Shown: positions 62,275-64,000 of the stretch, piece by piece | Numbering within the stretch: the first letter of the stretch is position 1 | Layout: the number at the start of each line of letters is the position of its first letter | Assembly (NCBI GenBank): GCA_963822825.1 | Contig: CAWGIW010000025.1 | Coordinates: 496,001-560,000 of the forward strand | DNA: 64,000 nt | Direction of reading: 5' to 3' | From: JAWWPY01 sp963822825 | GTDB lineage: Bacteria; Actinomycetota; Actinomycetes; Streptosporangiales; Streptosporangiaceae | Made by a program: the position numbers and the translations under genes | The notes under the pieces: model-generated | Database searches by the model: none | What the model was told of the DNA's origin: nothing | Seen by the model: only the letters and a program-made list of their open reading frames with translations

Positions 62275-63369
62275 ATGCCCGAGATGCACGCTGCCCGCCG
62301 CGAGCGCCTGCGGGCCGTACTGGCCGGCCGTGGCGCGGACGCCGTGCTGATCAGCAACCTGGTCAATGTGCGCTATCTCACCGGGCTGGCCAGCTCGAAC
62401 GCGGCGTTCCTGCTGCCCGCCGACGGGCCTGGCGTGCTGGCCACGGACGCGCGGTACGCGCTGGCCGCCACCCGGGACGGCCCGGATCTCGAGCTCACCG
62501 TCAACCGGCTGCCCGAGCAGGCCCTCGCGGCCCTCGCGGCTGGACGCGGCCTCGGGCGCCTGGCGTTCGAAGCGCAGGAGGTCACGGTCGAGCGCCATGC
62601 GGCACTCGTGGAAGCCACCCCCGGCGCGACGTTCATCCCGCTCGGCCGGGCCGTGGAGGGGCTGCGGGTGGTCAAGGACGAGGATGAGATCGCGCTCCTC
62701 GCCCAGGCGTGCGCGATCACCTCAGCCGCCTTGGACGAGGTACTGCCGCGCATCTGTCCCGGCCTGACCGAACGGGATGTGGCCACGGCACTGGAGCGCG
62801 CGATGAGCGACCGCGGGGCGGAAGGGCCGGCCTTCGACACCATTGTCGCCAGTGGGCCCCACGGAGCTATCCCGCATCACGTGCCGACCAGCCGTGAACT
62901 GTCTCCAGGAGACCTCGTCACGGTCGATTTCGGTGCCCGCTATGGCGGCTATCACGCGGACATGACCCGCACGCTCGCGGTGGGCGAGCCCGCGGCGTGG
63001 CAGCGCGACATCTACGCTTTGGTCGCTGCGGCGCAGCAAGCCGGGATGGCCGCGGCCACGGTCGGCGCGGACGTCGCGGAGGTGGACGGCGCGGCCCGCC
63101 GTCTGATCGAGGAGGCCGGCCACGGCGAGCATTTCACGCACGGTCTCGGCCACGGCGTCGGACTGGAGATCCACGAGGCTCCGATCATGGGACACGGGAA
63201 GACAGGTAGACTAGAAGATCGAGTTCCCATCACCGTCGAGCCAGGAATTTATCTTCCCGGCCGGGGCGGCGTCAGGATCGAGGACACCCTGGTGGTGCGC
63301 GCCGGCGCCGAAACGGCGGTACCCCGCGAATTGCTCACCACGACCACGCGGGAATTGCTCGTCCTGTGA
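62275..63369 (+). CDS. pepQ: Xaa-Pro aminopeptidase/dipeptidase
   Basis: This M24-family dimetal peptidase of 364 residues cleaves X-Pro bonds. Metal ligands lie in TVDFGARYGGYHADMTRTLA (two Asp), HGLGHGVGLEIHEAP (His) and TVEPGIYLPGRGGVRIEDTL (two Glu). The N-terminal creatinase-like domain holds LISNLVNVRYLTGLASSNAA. Intact. It is directly upstream of efp, and in many actinobacteria it follows the aro genes, from which it is here separated by about 9.5 kb. Confidence 0.95.
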   Translation: MPEMHAARRERLRAVLAGRGADAVLISNLVNVRYLTGLASSNAAFLLPADGPGVLATDARYALAATRDGPDLELTVNRLPEQALAALAAGRGLGRLAFEAQEVTVERHAALVEATPGATFIPLGRAVEGLRVVKDEDEIALLAQACAITSAALDEVLPRICPGLTERDVATALERAMSDRGAEGPAFDTIVASGPHGAIPHHVPTSRELSPGDLVTVDFGARYGGYHADMTRTLAVGEPAAWQRDIYALVAAAQQAGMAAATVGADVAEVDGAARRLIEEAGHGEHFTHGLGHGVGLEIHEAPIMGHGKTGRLEDRVPITVEPGIYLPGRGGVRIEDTLVVRAGAETAVPRELLTTTTRELLVL

Positions 63370-63408
63370 CGCGGGACGGGTTTCCCGCACGCAGGAGACA
63401 CGACAGAC

Positions 63409-63966
63409 GTGGCCACCACGAATGACCTCAAGAACGGCATGACGCTGAATATCGACGGCCAGCTCTGGAACGTCGTCAACTTCCAGCACGTCAAGCCCGG
63501 TAAGGGCGGCGCTTTCGTGCGCACCCGGCTGAAGAACATCATGTCCGGGAAGGTCGTCAACCGGACCTTCAACGCCGGGGTCAAGGTCGAGGTGGCCAGC
63601 GTCGATAAGCGCGAGATGCAGTATCTCTACCGCGAGGGCGAGGACTTCGTCTTCATGGACACGGAGGATTACGACCAGCCGCACATTCCGGCGGCGACGG
63701 TCGGGAACGCCGCCGACTACCTGCTGGAAGAGCAGACAGCCGTGGTGGCGTTCAACGACGGCGTCCCGCTGTATGTGGAACTGCCCGCCGCGGTGGAGAT
63801 GACGGTCAGCCAGACGGACCCCGGCGTGCAGGGGGACAGGTCCACCGGCGGCACCAAGCCGGCCACGCTGGAGACCGGGGCGCAGATCCAGGTCCCGCTG
63901 TTCATCACGACCGGTGAGAAGATCAGGGTGGACACCCGCACCGGCGACTATCTCGGCCGGGCGTGA
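63409..63966 (+). CDS. efp: Translation elongation factor P
   Basis: EF-P rescues ribosomes stalled at polyproline, relevant in this Pro-rich proteome. At 185 residues it has all three domains: the KOW-like N-domain with the loop KPGKGGAF that contacts the peptidyl-tRNA, the OB domain (YLYREGEDFVFMDTEDYDQ) and the C-domain ending KIRVDTRTGDYLGRA. It starts with GTG preceded by AGGAGA, 39 bases after pepQ. The usual next gene, nusB, would lie beyond the window. Confidence 0.96.
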   Translation: MATTNDLKNGMTLNIDGQLWNVVNFQHVKPGKGGAFVRTRLKNIMSGKVVNRTFNAGVKVEVASVDKREMQYLYREGEDFVFMDTEDYDQPHIPAATVGNAADYLLEEQTAVVAFNDGVPLYVELPAAVEMTVSQTDPGVQGDRSTGGTKPATLETGAQIQVPLFITTGEKIRVDTRTGDYLGRA

Positions 63967-64000
63967 TCACGCTCCGTGCCTGCGCGTAGCAAAGCCCGCA

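Overview
This 64 kb window is chromosomal DNA of a high-GC actinomycete. The evidence is very high GC content, GTG and TTG starts, a BldD regulator, an actinobacterial integration host factor (mIHF), a PriA without an ATP-binding loop, and the actinobacterial order pyr operon - mihF - gmk - rpoZ - coaBC - metK - priA - def/fmt - rsmB - rpe - rib. I cannot name the genus. I saw no tRNA, rRNA, CRISPR array, transposase or prophage gene.

Layout. 0-5 kb: an Rv2175c-like DNA-binding protein (cut by the window edge), a decayed ORF, a LURP-one protein, a polyprenyl diphosphate synthase, metF, a GNAT acetyltransferase and a small HEPN protein. 5.4-17 kb: bldD, divergent from the de novo pyrimidine operon (pyrR-pyrB-pyrC-carA-carB-pyrK-pyrD-pyrF), which has a PyrR-binding RNA element in its leader. 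17.4-29 kb: mihF, gmk, rpoZ, coaBC, metK, a small membrane protein, priA, an uncharacterised protein, def, fmt, rsmB. 29-32 kb: a Tat-exported phospholipase C-type phosphoesterase and a DUF2786 protein, inserted between rsmB and rpe. 31.7-36 kb: rpe, a NUDIX hydrolase, a DGPF protein with its ECF42-type sigma factor, and an exported esterase. 36-39.7 kb: an FMN riboswitch and ribE-ribBA-ribH, then hisG. 39.8-47.8 kb: an iron-box promoter with a doubly deleted iron ABC importer relic, xdhC and a MocA-like enzyme, an aldose epimerase, a MerR/B12 regulator, two paired proteins of unknown function, and an SseB protein. 47.8-52.7 kb: a tightly coupled aromatic operon, aroC-aroK-aroB-aroQ, followed by a second, fused aroK-aroB gene. 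52.8-62.2 kb: an accessory block (two TetR regulators, metallo-hydrolase, TIM-barrel epimerase, F420-type oxidoreductase, DrrAB-like exporter with PadR regulator, AlkZ-like DNA glycosylase, acetyltransferase). 62.3-64 kb: pepQ and efp, which usually sit directly beside the aro genes.

Two features colour the whole window. First, many essential genes (pyrC, carB, pyrK, pyrD, pyrF, rpe, ribH, hisG and others) are broken by single-base gains or losses, often in C or G runs, with no sign of decay elsewhere in the protein. I read these as sequence errors and annotate the genes across them. Second, short in-frame tandem repeats are common, both inside conserved genes (idsA-like, pyrR, carB, priA, rsmB, sseB) and between genes.

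The most unusual items are the divergent AroK-AroB fusion with an altered metal site, the uninterrupted PyrR-PyrB reading frame joined by eleven 18-bp repeats, a perfect 18-bp inverted repeat inserted in sseB, and the iron-box promoter feeding a fused ABC transporter remnant.
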